Positions 35,904 through 48,820 of a DNA stretch of 64,000 nt are shown here, piece after piece. The stretch is from contig JAVTVJ010000040.1 in the NCBI GenBank assembly GCA_034509425.1, positions 9,501,001 through 9,565,000 of the forward strand, in the 5' to 3' direction. The translations under genes were made by a program, and so were the position numbers. This DNA comes from Eopsaltria australis (lineage: Eukaryota; Chordata; Aves; Passeriformes; Petroicidae). Numbering within the stretch: position 1 is the first letter of the stretch; each line of letters starts with the position of its first letter. Below the pieces are notes generated by a model. The model did no database searches, was not told where the DNA came from, and worked only from the letters and a program-made list of their open reading frames with translations.

Positions 35904-38900
35904 CTTTTTTATTGTTCGGCCATATTGTAAAAAAACCCCGAACTATTAAGCAAATGTTAGGCCAACCTGTGTCCAGACAGCAATTGTGAAGTTCTGCAAA
36001 AATGTTATTTTGGAAGCTCTTCATTATTAGGGCACTTCTGATGAAAAATATCTGCCCTGCAATATCTCAAATTTATTAATGTCTGTTATAAGTTTCCCCT
36101 TTCTTCACTGGAATGAAAGACCCAGAACTGCACTTCAAGAAACTGAATTCCATAGCCAGGTAGCTTAATTTGCCAATCTGTTTCATCCATAAAACATAGT
36201 CTACACACATGGATCACATTATAGGGAATTCAAAGGTGAATGAAAAAGAGCAGTTGAGTGACTAAGGAACAGAGGATGCAGCCATATCCTGCAAAGCTTT
36301 TCTAAACAAGTACCAAAAATCTTAAAATTAAACCACCACTGTACCAAATGGTCTCAGTTAGATATAAAACTACCCATATTCAAGCATAAGCAAGGCAGAC
36401 CCCTTGAATCTGAGCGTTACAGAAAGGTCTCAGCTCCAGAAAAAAACAGTAGCTTGTTAAACCAAATGAGCCATTAGCATTTAGACATAGACAAAACAGC
36501 CTGGGATGAAAATCTGCCTTAAGTTCATGGCAGCTTCGGACAGAAAACACACAAATAGATGAAGAGCCTATTTTATTTACTCACCAGAAAGCTAAAAGAA
36601 CAAAGTAACTCACTTTATAATGGCATTATCTGAAGAAAAAATATTCCCAATTCAAAGAACAGCTGAAGAAAAAATTTCAAGACAATTTACTTTAGAAAAA
36701 TCACAGTTACTACTTTATAAACAGCATTTAAATGGTGTATTCAGAAGGTATTCCTAGAAAGACTGCATCTGGCAGTAAACTATTCCAGGCCATCTGTAGA
36801 GCACTGGTCGAACACAAGAGCCACAAACTTGCTGAAGCCTGGTCAGCCCTTTATTAAGAGAAGGACCTTTTTGAGAACTGCAGAGCAAATTAATTGATTT
36901 GGTTTTAGGTAAGAATACCTCAACCATTGTTTCCCACATTGCCTCCTGCAATGGAAATGTTACCTTGTCATGTATAAAGTGCAGAGAGCTTCAGGATGAT
37001 ATTGAATATCAAGCCAACATTTCTCTTAGTGGCCAGTTTTCTAAATGTGGGCAGGCAATCATATGCACATGCACTAATCAAGCTTCCCTCTTTCCACAGG
37101 AGGCTGCTTAAAGAGATATATTGTAGTAGGATTTGAGCTGTGCTGTGCAGGGAATAGGGAACAGATGGAGTAAATTTAATTCCCAGGGCCTATGGCTGCT
37201 TGGGGATTCCCTCATGCCACTTAAGTCTTTGAAGTAAAAAGAAAGAAAGTTTCTCAAACCACAAAAAGAAAATTTTACTCCCTACTAAATTGTCTATTTA
37301 TTTTAAAAAAACTCTTTCAGCAGAGAAAACATTTCTCTGCAGCAGATATAACAGCTGCCCCAGATCCATGGAGCAATCCCATGGTGCACACTGTGGTTGT
37401 CCTGCCAATTTCCTTTTTAACTAAACCACGAAATGATGGGATGCCAACCACAAGAGAGCATATTATTCTGATGTTCAGCACTTACGTGTGGAGAATATTA
37501 ACTGACCCCTTTTATTGATTAATTGCATGTTTTAATGCTGTTAGGGAAAGGGTTAGGTTATAGTTTCCTACTGAGTGGGACAGACAAGTGCCACAAAGGG
37601 CTTGTAAATCACCCAGCTCACAGGGGCTTCTTCAGCTGCGTAAATGTATAGATGTGGACAAAATAAAAGTTAATTTTGTTGTTAGTCACATGAACAGAAA
37701 CACAGAGACAAGTGTTACCTTGAAGAAAACAAACTAATTTTAATCATGATAAGTTATTATTGATGAGAGTTGGCTGCTGGATTGAAATATCTCAGGGTGC
37801 TAAGTCAGAATTCAGGAAAGCCAACAGGACTTGGCAAAGTAGCACAGGAGTCACCAGCACGAAGGTAACCAGCACCCCAGGCAATGGGGTGGTGTCTAGG
37901 GACATAGCAGTCCACTCTGAGAAGCCTCCTGCCAGGGAGGGCTACTTGCTTATTACGCTGTGAGCAACTTGAAATACAAGTATTGAGGATGCAGCCAGGA
38001 GAGGACTGAAGACAAGGAACCAAACTCCTGCTGTCCTTTTTAAAGCCATGAGGTCTGCTTCCTTTTTTCCCTCTGGCCTCTAATTTCCAGTCAATCTATA
38101 AGAGAACAAATGAAGATAATATTTAAACTGTGATTTAAGCCATGGCAGAAGAAAAAGTGACCAAAGCAGTGTTGGGGACCTTTTGGCTAACAGAGCAGTT
38201 AGCTGTTCTTTTGTTGACTCAGCTTGAAAGAGTAAAAAATGTTTGTATTTATTTTAGGAAAACATCAAAGGAACATTCTTCCAATCCTGACTATAGCCTC
38301 TAGGTACTTGCAGTGATTACTGCAATAGCAGCTCTTTTTTGATCTGGCTGAGCCAGTGGCTCTGAACTTACTCCTTGGAATAGGAGTCTAGCTTCTGTGG
38401 TCTTTCCTCTTCCATCTCATCCTGTCAGAGAGCAGAAAACAGCTGCATCCCTGAACTTAAAGTCCTTACAAAGATTCCTTTGTTTGCAAGTTTCAGGTCC
38501 CAGTGTGGAGCTGGAAGGGGTTGAAGGGGAATTCAATTGTATTGTAATTATTCTTGCCAGAGGAGGAGTGTGGAAAATGACATAGCATTAAGATATAATC
38601 TCTCCTCTCTTTTGACCACCATTTTCTCACTTCACCTGCTCCAGCCCCTCAGAAAGTGACCAGCCAATCTGAAGGAGGGTGGTTGCAGGCTGCATCAATC
38701 CAAGGATGTGAATTGGAGTTACAACCCCTTTCTGGGAAGTCACCTTGAGGTGCTTCCTTAATTTGCAGAAAAATCTTGCCCTACACATGGCCTTCTCACC
38801 AAAGTTCCTCCTTCAGTGATTTAAACTGTTGGTTTCTACCAAAACCAGTGCAAACCCCAACTTGTGGCACAACATCCTCCAGCTGCAGGTGAGGAGAGTG

Positions 38901-39564
38901 CTGACACACATCCTGTGAGGTCCTGCATGCCCTCCATTCACCCACCCTAGTGTCCTAAACCCACAGAGGGACGGCCAAATGCCCAGCACTGAGGGCATGC
39001 AGCCCCATACCACACTGCATGAAGCAGCAAAGGTCAGGGACAAGGAGATGATCCCCTTGGGAAGAATCTAGGCAAACATTTCATGCAAGGAAGCATGCAG
39101 CATTTAACCTTATGGCTGTCTTTATGCAGAGATAATATCTATCAAATTGTTTCTTCTCTGGCAGAGCCTAGCACAGGAGCATCCCCAGGCTAGGGGGATG
39201 ATCTGGGCTCAGCAGAGAGGGACTGTGGGCACAAAAGAGGTGGTGAGAGGTGAAAGCAGCTTGGTTCCTTCTCTTACATGCTGCTCCAATGCACAAAAAT
39301 ATTAATTTACCCCAGAAAAAAAGGCACGTGAAAAAGGAGAGGTGCAAATTACATTTTCATTTCACAAACGAGGAGGGAGAGGCAAGACAAACTGTGCTGC
39401 TCTCAGGTCCAATTCCTTTCATGTATACTTCCTGGGGCAATGCAGTTATGTGCCTACCTAATAGCTCAGTCTAGCTCCAGGTAAGCAGTCATTAGTTTTC
39501 TTGGGAAACTCTCTAGCAGTAAGATACAAAAAGTGGGTAAATTTATTCAGTCCTTAGTGTTGAA

Positions 39565-39587
39565 GTATATATATATAGAGAGAGAGG
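39565..39587. repeat. Compound (TA)n(GA)n microsatellite
   Basis: GTATATATATATA passes directly into GAGAGAGAG. It is a compound dinucleotide repeat, followed by TA- and CA-rich sequence to about 39640. Confidence 0.85.
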
Positions 39588-40677
39588 TATAGATAACACA
39601 CATATAAATACAGATACAGGGGTACACGTACACATAGAACTTAATAAAAATAGAGAGATTTGGTACCACTTTCTGAAGGGGTGGAATGGAAAGAAAGAAA
39701 AAGAGGGGAACATATGAATTTAATAAGTTCAGGCATAATTGCCATGTTAGTGCATAGGGATGAACTTTTATTTTTACTTTATACATATTAATGGGCTGCC
39801 TCTTTGTGAAAGAGTGACATCAGACATTGATAAATTTGACAGAAGTGAAAGGAAAAAATGGTTGCACTATTAGGAACATTCCTGAGGTGGTGTTGAATGG
39901 TGTCTTTGATACATCAGCCTTCAGTCTCTGAGCACATTTGTATTAACTTGTGTGTACATCCAGAATTCAAATGAGCTGCTCCTTTAGATGCTGACTTTTA
40001 GCAGCAGTCCCACCAGACAGGCTGGAAACAAACCTACAGTTTCAGAATGTGGTATAGAATAATTTTCTCAGTACAGTTTGTGCCTGCTGACTCTCTCAGA
40101 AGATTAGAGAAAGAGGCAGCACATAGCAGGTTGTTACAAATCCACACAAGGCTGAAGAGTGAAAAAAAAATCTTCAATGAACACACTGCTCCAAGTACAC
40201 TCTCCTGTGCCAAGAGATGAGTGCAAGGCTGTGTTTATAATATTGCTGAAAACAGAGAAAGGACAAATTCCTTGGAATGTGTTCACTTAAAGGCCAGTGA
40301 GGGCTAACCACTGATGTCTGAATGCCTCAAAAATGTCTGAACACTGGTGCATTGCCCAACACGGATGCTTTCTATAACCCTTCAAGAAACCACTGAGAAA
40401 ACAGTGCTACACACCTGCAAGATGTGTATTTGTCTGGAAACATCATACCAGTACAGTAAGTGTCTGAGAATCTTACAGTAAAGCCAGCATACACAGGTGC
40501 ATCACATGGCTTAGGATTCACAGTGAGCCTAGGAATAAATAAAAAGCTGAAGCCATGCATCTTTTTCTCATTAGTCTATTGCTTTTAAAAACTAAACATC
40601 AGGAGGCTGGAATTTTAAGATGTAGGTTAATACTACTGACACACATTTCTGAGCAGCTTCAAACCAAAGGGGAAAAC

Positions 40678-40696
40678 AAAAAAAAAAAAAAAAAAA
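40678..40696. repeat. Poly(A) run followed by A/G-rich sequence
   Basis: Nineteen consecutive A bases followed by about 60 bases of purine-rich sequence. No parent gene for a retrocopy is recognisable upstream. Confidence 0.8.
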
Positions 40697-42659
40697 GAAA
40701 GGAAAAGATTTGGGAAGTGGAAAAGGAGGCAGCCATGGAAAATGAATGCATAAAGAGAAGAAACAGAGATGAGTGAATGTGTGTTAGATTATATCCATTA
40801 GTCTACTCAAAAATTTTGGTTTGAAGACTGGTTTTATAGAAATTTAGGCTATTCAGTGAGATTTCTGGCATAATGTCTGCTTCCAAAAGACAACAGGAAA
40901 AGCAAAATTCTGTTTTAAAAAGTATAGTATTGAATAACCATTTTCCCCTCCTTTGCCTCATTAGCATGCAGGTACTCTCTTTGAAGACAAACAGGTACAG
41001 AAATAAGAAATAAACACCTTCCTGTTCATCACATAAGAAAACACAATTGGGTTTTTATCCATTTTTTTTCTGGTTTCATAAAACCATTAAAAATATTGGG
41101 AGGTTTCCTTTTTTTAAAAATATCAAAGTCTCCTTTTGGTAGGCAAATGTGGGACATCATCTATATCTTTAGGGGTTTTTTTTTCGGATGTAAACCATAA
41201 GACTACTGGCAAATTAATTAGCATGTATAGCCAAGATTATGAGTAGCAAACTAGTAACAAGCATTAGCTCTTCTATGCAAAAAACCAAACATTTGAATCT
41301 GTTCAAGACAAACAGTTTTTATCAGACCTATTGTATATTTAAATCTCTCAATGCCTAAGTATCACAGCATGCCTAGTAGTTAAAGATAATTAAAGTAATA
41401 ATACACCTGTTAACTGTAGAGATGTTGTGCCTAGCATCAGACTGCTTAGAATAACTAAAACAAACTGGCTGAAGGGTTGAGGATGCAGTTTGCATGTTCC
41501 TGCTTTCTAAGAGAAGCCTCACCCTCACCCTGTTATCAGTGAAATAAGGCAAGAGCCCTTCTATTTCAGAGCAGAAATATCTAACAGACCAGCTATCTTC
41601 CCAACCACTTTCTTCTTCATAATCACATGGACCAATTTCCCCCTTTTTCACCTGCCTGAAGCAAGTGGCTTTTTATTAATGTTTCTTTTAAGAGTACTCC
41701 AGCTGCTTACTTGTCCTCTAAATTGCTGCTAAGAGTTTAACAGATCTTTTACCTTCTCTTAAAGAAGCCAAATATCTGCAAACCTGTTCAAGATGGGACC
41801 TGAGTTTTCCCTCATCCCACATCAGCATCATCAACATCAGCATTTTAAGTAAGCATCACTGTCTAAAGAGCAGATTGCTTCTGCATGACAGAAATGCTCA
41901 AACACTGTTCTGCTATTCAGCAAAAAATATATTCAAAAACCGTAGATAAGCAGAAAGAATTTATTTAAGAGGTCCTGTTTCTCAAAAGCAATATGCTTAC
42001 TGTCAAGAGAAAGGTGTTGTATTTAACTGGCAATGACCACTCTTACTCTGAGCTGGCAATAACCTGCAACAACAAATACATCCAAGTGTTTTATTCATCC
42101 ATGGATACTCATTTTCCTCCTCCTGCAGATACATTCTTTCTATGTGTCCAGTGGCTAGAAGCCAAGAAACTCATTTTACGCTTGATAATTCGCTGCTAAT
42201 CAGTGCTAATCTGTTTGAGAAAACATGTATGGCTCAAGCACAAGGAAAATCGGATGAGTTTGGCTGCTTTGTTGGTGACCCTTCACCAGCGAGTGCAGCT
42301 CTCTGATCTCTTTCATGGGACCCACGTGGAGGTTCACTCACTCATGCAAGTTGCTCCACACTAAGAAGTTTGTCCTGCTTGAGGCCTGGACATTTAAAGT
42401 AACAAATGAATTCTGGTGCAATGTACGCCAATTTCACTATTCACATCTCTGGAAGCTGTAGACTGTACTAATACATGTCTACCGCTGCAAAGCTTGTGGG
42501 AGTCTGGCTTGGTCCTACTGAGACCTACACAACCAAAACAAAAAATTGAGAGAGTTTTGTAAGGAAGCTTTGCTCTGAATTTATGGTGCTTGAATTTTCA
42601 TGGGGCAGTTATCCGTCAGCCCAACCTTTTAGATGGGCAATAATTAGGAGCAAAATTCG

Positions 42660-43368
42660 TATCACAGAATCACGGAATATGCTGAGTTGGAAGGATCATC
42701 AAGTCCAACTCATGGCCCTGCACAGCACCATTCCCAAGAGTCACACCATGCGCCAGACAGCATCATCCAAACACTTCTTGACTCCATCAGGCTTGGTGCT
42801 GTGACCACTTCCCTGGGGAGCCTGTTACAGTGCTCAGCCATCCTCTAGGTGAAAAATGCTTCTCTAATATCCAACCTAAACCTCCCCTGACAGCTTCAGG
42901 CCATTTCCTCACACCCTGTCACTGGTGAACTCAGCAAAGAGTTCAGTGCCTGCCTGCCCCTCCTCTTCCCCTCTCAAGGAAGTTGTATCTGCAATGAGCT
43001 CTCCCTGCAGTCTCCTCCAGGCTAAACAGAAGTGACCTCAGGAGCTCCCCATACAGTTTCACCTTCAACCTTTCACCATCCTCATGGCCCTCCTTTGGAT
43101 GCTCCCCAATAGTAATATCTTTTATATGTTGTGGCACCCAAAACTGCAGACAGGACTTGAGGAGAAGCTGCCCCTGTGCAGAGAAGAGCGGGACAATCCC
43201 CTCCCTTGCCCGGCTGCTGATGCTGTGCCTGATACCCCCCAGGACAGGGCTGTCCCTCCTGGCTGCCAGGGCACTGCTGACTCATGTTGAACTTGCCACT
43301 GACCAGGAACCCCAGATTCATTTTGTGGCACTGCATTCCACAGTCTGTATGTACAGCCAGGGGCAGGC
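42660..43368 (-). mobile_element. CR1 LINE, 5'-truncated copy
   Basis: A minus-strand CR1 copy of about 710 bp. Its 3' end is the reversed tail ATCACAGAATCACGG at 42661. It then passes through TGCTGAGTTGGAAGG, GTGACCACTTCCCTGGGGAG, CTAAACCTCCCCTGACAG and GTGGCACCCAAAACTGC, and on to CAGTCTGTATGTACAGCCAG at 43341-43360. These are the usual CR1 blocks in the expected order, covering the 3' UTR and the RT C-terminal region. Internal deletions and several frame breaks show it is inactive. Short minus-strand frames through it are fragments of the dead polyprotein. Confidence 0.95.
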
Positions 43369-45120
43369 CATGAACACAACCCTGAAAACCTCAAAGCAAC
43401 TGTAGACTAGGAAGCAAATGGAAGCAAATACCCCAAACTTAGTGAAATCTAACAACACTTGGCTTTCAAACCCTGGGAAGGCACTCAGACAACAAATATT
43501 GATTTTGCTTCATGCAAAATAATGATTTTGTTATTGCTGCAGAGTTCCATTCCCGATATTTTCCTGTAGGCTTTGAGCCATATGTTTCTGCGTAATACAG
43601 CAAAGGCACAATTAAGCTCCTCCGTAGGACAGTGCTCTGCCAATGCCAGTGCTCTCCCAGGCAGGAGCACTGCAGAGAGGGGAGCCAAGGCACACACAGG
43701 CTGCGGGCACTCCTGTCTCTCACCCTCAATGCCAGGGCTCAATTTTGAGTCGAGGCTGCTGAGGCATGTCTCAGCTCAGCTTGACGGATCCGTCGGGTGG
43801 TTATTCAAATGCGATGTTGTCCCAGTCTCATCTGGAACGCCTGCATGACAGCATTTCCCACTCACCCCGGTTTTTTTATTCATTAAAAATAAGACAGTGT
43901 GAGTCTCTGAGAAACCTGTCTGTAAAATAAAGGTCTGCATTAAAGCCAGGTATGAAAAACTGTCTTCCTGACAAGCAGTTGCTATTTGGAGGTGCATCTA
44001 TCTCCCAGGGAATCAGTTACGTGCCAGCAACAGAGAAACAATCCCATACAAACAACAACATTAGGGGAATCTTAAGGCTGAAATTTAAGCAGTAAAAGAC
44101 AGAGTGCACCTCAGGAAAAGCTAGATTAGCTACCTTATCACTGCCTGCAAGCATACATACAATATTACAGCCCTTAATTAAACAGACGTGTTTTCTCTCT
44201 GACAGAATGAATCAGATGGTCTTCTAGATTTTCTGTGTTTAGCATATATTAGCAATTTGTCTCTTTACTGTGTGTCCATCATTTAATTAGCATAAGAACC
44301 CCTAGTCCAATATTCTCATGGTCATCTTTATAACACATACTCCTATCTCTAAGGTACGTAATAATTTCATCAGTACAGATATACAATGCATTCCACAAGA
44401 CATTTTTCTCTTTAGAGACAGATGTACTTCTTAGCAGTAATTCATTACTTATTACCTCACAAGCTGTTTTTCAGACAAATAAACTCACAGTTCTATTACC
44501 AGTATCTTTTAATGATGTTTCTGTTTCAGATTGCTTTATCATTGGAGTCTAATCCAAATTTCACTGAACTTTCTCATTAATTTCAGTGAAAGGCTCTGTT
44601 CTTCATTTTCCAAGCAGCTCAAAGCACATCTCAGGAAAATCTGTATACTATTTATTCAAAAAGACATTTTAAAATTAAAAGCAAAATATTTCTTTAACAT
44701 TAAATTGCTTCTCTAATGAGCAAAACGTCCTGCAGAGGTTTTTCACTAGTTAGCTGAGAGCACGTCCTAGAACACAGTAAGTGAAAGAAACCTGCATGTT
44801 GAATGATAAATGGGAGCAGGGTGTTTTCAGAATTACTTCAGAGGGCAGCACAAATGAGTTTCATATGTAGCCTGCAAAATCATCGTGTTGGGCAAATTTG
44901 AAAACTTATTCAAAATGGTAATGTTAAGACTGAGAACAGATAGCATTACTGAGGGTGTTAGAAGAATAAGCTGGTCTCTGGCTCTCTGGGCTGTGTACCA
45001 TTTATTCCATGCTCCTAAACACAACAATGGGTCTTGGAAGATTTCCTGCAGGGGGACACAGTCTGCAAAAAGACACAGTCCGAAAAGTACAGTCTGTAGA
45101 CTGACCCTTCCTTTATTACA
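43369..45120. other. Non-coding sequence between two opposed CR1 copies
   Basis: A 1.75-kb stretch between a minus-strand and a plus-strand CR1. The part at about 43600-43860 is GC-richer and keeps some CpGs (for example GACGGATCCGTCGGG near 43783), with overlapping frames of up to 91 codons on both strands. None matches a known protein. Confidence 0.5.
45055..45096. repeat. Degenerate short tandem repeat
   Basis: GACACAGTC occurs at 45055-45063 and again at 45072-45080, followed by TACAGTCTG. This gives three related units of about 16-17 bp. It sits just upstream of the 5' junction of the next CR1 copy. Confidence 0.5.
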
Positions 45121-45648
45121 CTCTCCTGAGATTCCACCTGGATTACTGCATCCAGCTCTGTGGCATCCAAATTAAGAAGGACATCAACCTGTTAGACAGG
45201 TTCAGAGGAGGGTTACTAAGGTGATCAGAAGGCTGCAACACCCCTCCTATGAAGTCAAACGGGAAGAGTTGGGGTTGTTCAGCCTGGAAAAGAGAAGGCT
45301 TCAGGAAGACCTTGTAGCAGCTTTCCAGTACCTAAAGGGTACTACAAGAAAGCAGAAGAGGGACTAATTACAAGGATGTGTAGTGATAGGACAAAGGAAG
45401 ACAGCTTTACACTGAAAGAGGGCAGGTTTTGATTAGATATTAGGAAGAAATTCTTTACTGTGAGGGTGATGAGGCACTGGAACTGGTTGCCAAGAGGAGT
45501 TGTGGATGCCTCATTCCTGGAAGTGTTGAAGGCCAGACTGGATTGGGCTTTGGACAGCCCAATGTAGTGGAAGGTGTCCCTACTCATGACAGGGGAGTTG
45601 GGAGTAAATAATCTCTAAGGGTCCTTACAATTCAAAACATTCTGTGAC
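45121..45648 (+). mobile_element. CR1 LINE, 5'-truncated copy
   Basis: A plus-strand CR1 copy of about 530 bp. It begins in the RT C-terminal region with CCACCTGGATTACTGCATCC. It continues through GTTCAGCCTGGAAAAGAGAA, TTCCAGTACCTAAAGGGTAC, GAAATTCTTTACTGTGAGGG and GTTGTGGATGCCTCATTCC. It ends at a 3' UTR reading ATCTCTAAGGGTCCTTAC and ATTCTGTGAC. The terminal eight-base repeats are reduced to a single ATTCTGTG. Stops and small indels interrupt the frame. Compared with the copies at 35.1 and 42.7 kb it lies in the opposite orientation and shows a different 3' UTR variant. Confidence 0.95.
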
Positions 45649-48269
45649 TTCCCTGCAATTCTTTGTACTCAGCATATTTTTGGTTATTGGAACTCTGTAC
45701 TTCACATAGCAAAGGACTTAGGTCTTTGAGGACCTTCTAAAAATCCTACCTCATTTTATGAGTCCTTGATCTTGTGCATTTTACAACCACAAACCTCTCC
45801 AATCATGCCCACTCATTAAATTGATTGGTACAAACCATGAGCATCTGTGAAAGTCAAATCAAACTGGGATTTCACTATGAAAAACATGGCAATCGGAAAA
45901 TGCCAAAGGGGGATAATTCATTTAGGCATGGAGCAGGAACGTCAATATCCCCCAGTTCCATGGTCCTTCTTAATGGTTATGAGATTTCACTACTTATATC
46001 ATGATTCACTCTTGAAGAGAATTCTAAAAATTGTAAAGGATACTGAGAACTTTTCTGTGTAGAAAATTCACTCGTATCATACCTCTCAATTTCCTCCTCT
46101 CACTTTTCTCCAAACTTAAAATTTCTGGTGGTTTTTGCTGTTAAGAACATTCTATGGCTTCAATGATTTGGAAAGTATAAGTGGGAGATTTAAAAAATTA
46201 AGTAGTTTAAACATTAATTTAATAACTATGTTTTATTAAGTTAGTTTATTAAGTCCCTTGTACTTAAATTCACACAAAGAGAAGGGAAGAGTTACCCCGA
46301 GGGCACCTCATGATGGGGGACAGCTATGCTTATCAAAATAGTAGAATAGCAAAATACTAATTATCTCTAATTTATAGTTTTTTTCTATAGGGTGGGACTG
46401 GTGATTGACCCCCTGGATATTAGAAACTGAGAGGACTTGTTACAGAACTTATTTTCTTTTCTTGTCACTACAAACTTGTTCTCTATAGTTTCTTCTGTAA
46501 TGATATATTCAGCAGTTTATTAAAAAAAAAAGGACTTGTCCTTCTTTCTTGAACTTTCACAAAAGAATGAAGAGATTTAAGCAAGAAGGAAAAAATAGAC
46601 CCTGTATTCCTGTCTTATCAATATCAGGAACTCATTCTAATAAGGATTACTCCTACACTGACACCACAGCTCTTCCTGTTTCTGTAAAACTATTCACAAG
46701 TTGCATATATTTCCATATTTGATCTGCATTAATATTAAAATCCTCCTGAAGTTTCTGGAAAGATTTACATGTTTTATCATCAGATAAATCCTTTATTATC
46801 TTGTACCAAAAGTTCATTCTTCTTTAAAATGCAATAAATATTTAATTTGAACAAACGCAGCAAAAGCAATTAAGGAAAAGAGGTGCCCTAAGAAAAAAAA
46901 AAAGAAACCTGGAGATTGAATTCACAACTGCATTTGCTGTCTGCGTAAGAATTTCCAGAGTCAATACCAAATAGAAAATGAAGTAGCAAACACCAAATCT
47001 CATATGTAGAAGTCAGAAGAGATACCAGGTTATTATTTTCGAGCATTACATTGCCCATGCACTACTATATTGGGTGGATGAGTAGCAGAAGAGACAGGGT
47101 ATTGCTGTGGTTGCTGGAGACAAAATGCAAGAGGCAGGTGGCACAACGGGACTGAATAGACAGCAAACCCTCTGGTAATGCTGGCAATAGGAAGTGGTAA
47201 GCAAAATTCAGTATCCTTTGGATTTGTTTCCCAGGAGCTAAAAGGTGTTGAAAGGTTTTAGTTATTTATGGTCAAACCTTTGGGGCTGTAAATCTCACAA
47301 GAAGTTGCTCAGCAGATCAAAGACTCCTCGAGAACATCACACCTTGTGCTGCTTCAGCACTTCACATCCACCTCCCAAGAAGTGTGCAGAGAGCTGCATG
47401 GAGGGAGGCATTAACAAGAGAACAGGGGAGAAGACAGGAGGAACAAGAAGTTCTTCTTTCATTTGTACAAATATACCACAAGAAAAGTGTGAAATAGATG
47501 CGAAGGGAGATAATTTTTAAAGCCTTGGGACTTGTGTCTGAGGCAAATTTCATTGTCTTTAAATGTAGCCTAGATCTCAACTACTGTTTCACTCACAATA
47601 TACACCAAATGTTGCTGGTCTCATTCCCGATCCTCCCAAGCAGTTTACTCCTACAATAAAAAAGAAATTTTATCTTTATCTTATTTGGCTATCTCTCTTT
47701 TCATGTGTGCTGTGGCTTGCAATCCCCATCCCTGTGCCATCCGTCAGTGAGACAGGCCAGGGAAATACAGAACCACTGGTACTTACAACACTTGAAACTC
47801 CTGGATAAATCATTAGAGAACATTCTATAGGGAACAACTTCACAATGACAAGGAAATAAAATCAAGTTTTTAATAAGTCTTCTCAAATTCTTGTTTCCAT
47901 AGGGTCAATCCTCAGTCATTCCCATAGAAAACTCTACCCACAAGGGAGGGAAAGAGAAAAATTGTCTGAAATTTCCCTCTGAGAACATTTGACTTCTTCC
48001 TCGGAGGTGCGGGAATTTCCTCTCCATGCTCTATGGAGCAATGGTGAGGGGATTAGTCTACAACTCCATTAAATTTTCCCAGAGCCACAGGGCCAGTGCA
48101 ATCTCTAGCTCTTTTTCAAATGATAGTTTGCTCAAATGGCCTCCTGTTACACTTGGAACATAGGACAGGTGCTACCACTTTAGCTACAGACCCACACAGA
48201 GAGCCCAGAGACAGAGGAGTGAGGTGGTGCCTCAGAGTCCACAAACATTCTTACTTCATAAACCCTACC

Positions 48270-48283
48270 AAAAAAAAAAAAAA
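48270..48283. repeat. Poly(A) run
   Basis: Fourteen A bases between CCTACC and CTGGGG. There is no retrocopy signature. Confidence 0.75.
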
Positions 48284-48800
48284 CTGGGGTGAGGGGAAGT
48301 TCTCAGATGAAGATGACATGAAAAAATATGTTGTTATTAGCATTGTAATTTTAGAGGGAAGTTGAAAGTTTCCTATGCTCCAGCATGCAAACTAGCACTA
48401 AAACATAGGTGCATCACACAGGACAATACTGAGCTTTAATATAGATCTTTTTCTCATGTAAGAAGCCAAAAAGCGGCTGTGTTTCTAGGATTGCTATCTA
48501 CAGAACACATAATCTTAACCCTGTCAAAAGACTTCCCTGCTCTGAGAGTTTGTTTCATGTGATATCCTTCTCCTGCCATTTCCATTTCAGAGTAAGCTCT
48601 TTTACCTCCTCCCACTCTACTAAGATGCTGATGTGTCGCTGCAGCTAAAAGTAAGGGGTAGTCACTGATGTTGTCATATTTGTGGAAACACTGTGCAGAT
48701 GACTCATCATGCTGACAACCTGAAGACTGCTTTTTTGATCTGGTACCTGCATTTCCTCGTCCTTTGCCACTTCCCAAAAGTCAAAGTAAGTGGACATGTC

Positions 48801-48820
48801 CATGTGTGTCCATGTGTGTC
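48801..48820. repeat. Ten-base tandem duplication
   Basis: CATGTGTGTC occurs twice head to tail. A partial unit, CATGTC, precedes it. Confidence 0.75.

Larger units (their letters stand above)
35493..42659. other. Non-coding unique sequence
   Basis: No gene is supportable. It holds a nine-base tandem repeat at 35882, a TA/GA dinucleotide tract and a poly(A) run. An ATC-rich stretch (CATCAGCATCATCAACATCAG, imperfect) lies near 41820-41842. All reading frames are under 95 codons and unrecognised. Confidence 0.55.

Noticed and set aside
39340..39400. Possible reversed MIR core (TTCACAAACGAGGAGGGAG)
   Set aside because: The similarity is limited to about 20 bp and lacks the neighbouring core blocks.
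39455..39490. TAGCTCAGT resembling a tRNA D-arm
   Set aside because: No acceptor stem, anticodon arm or T-arm can be built around it.
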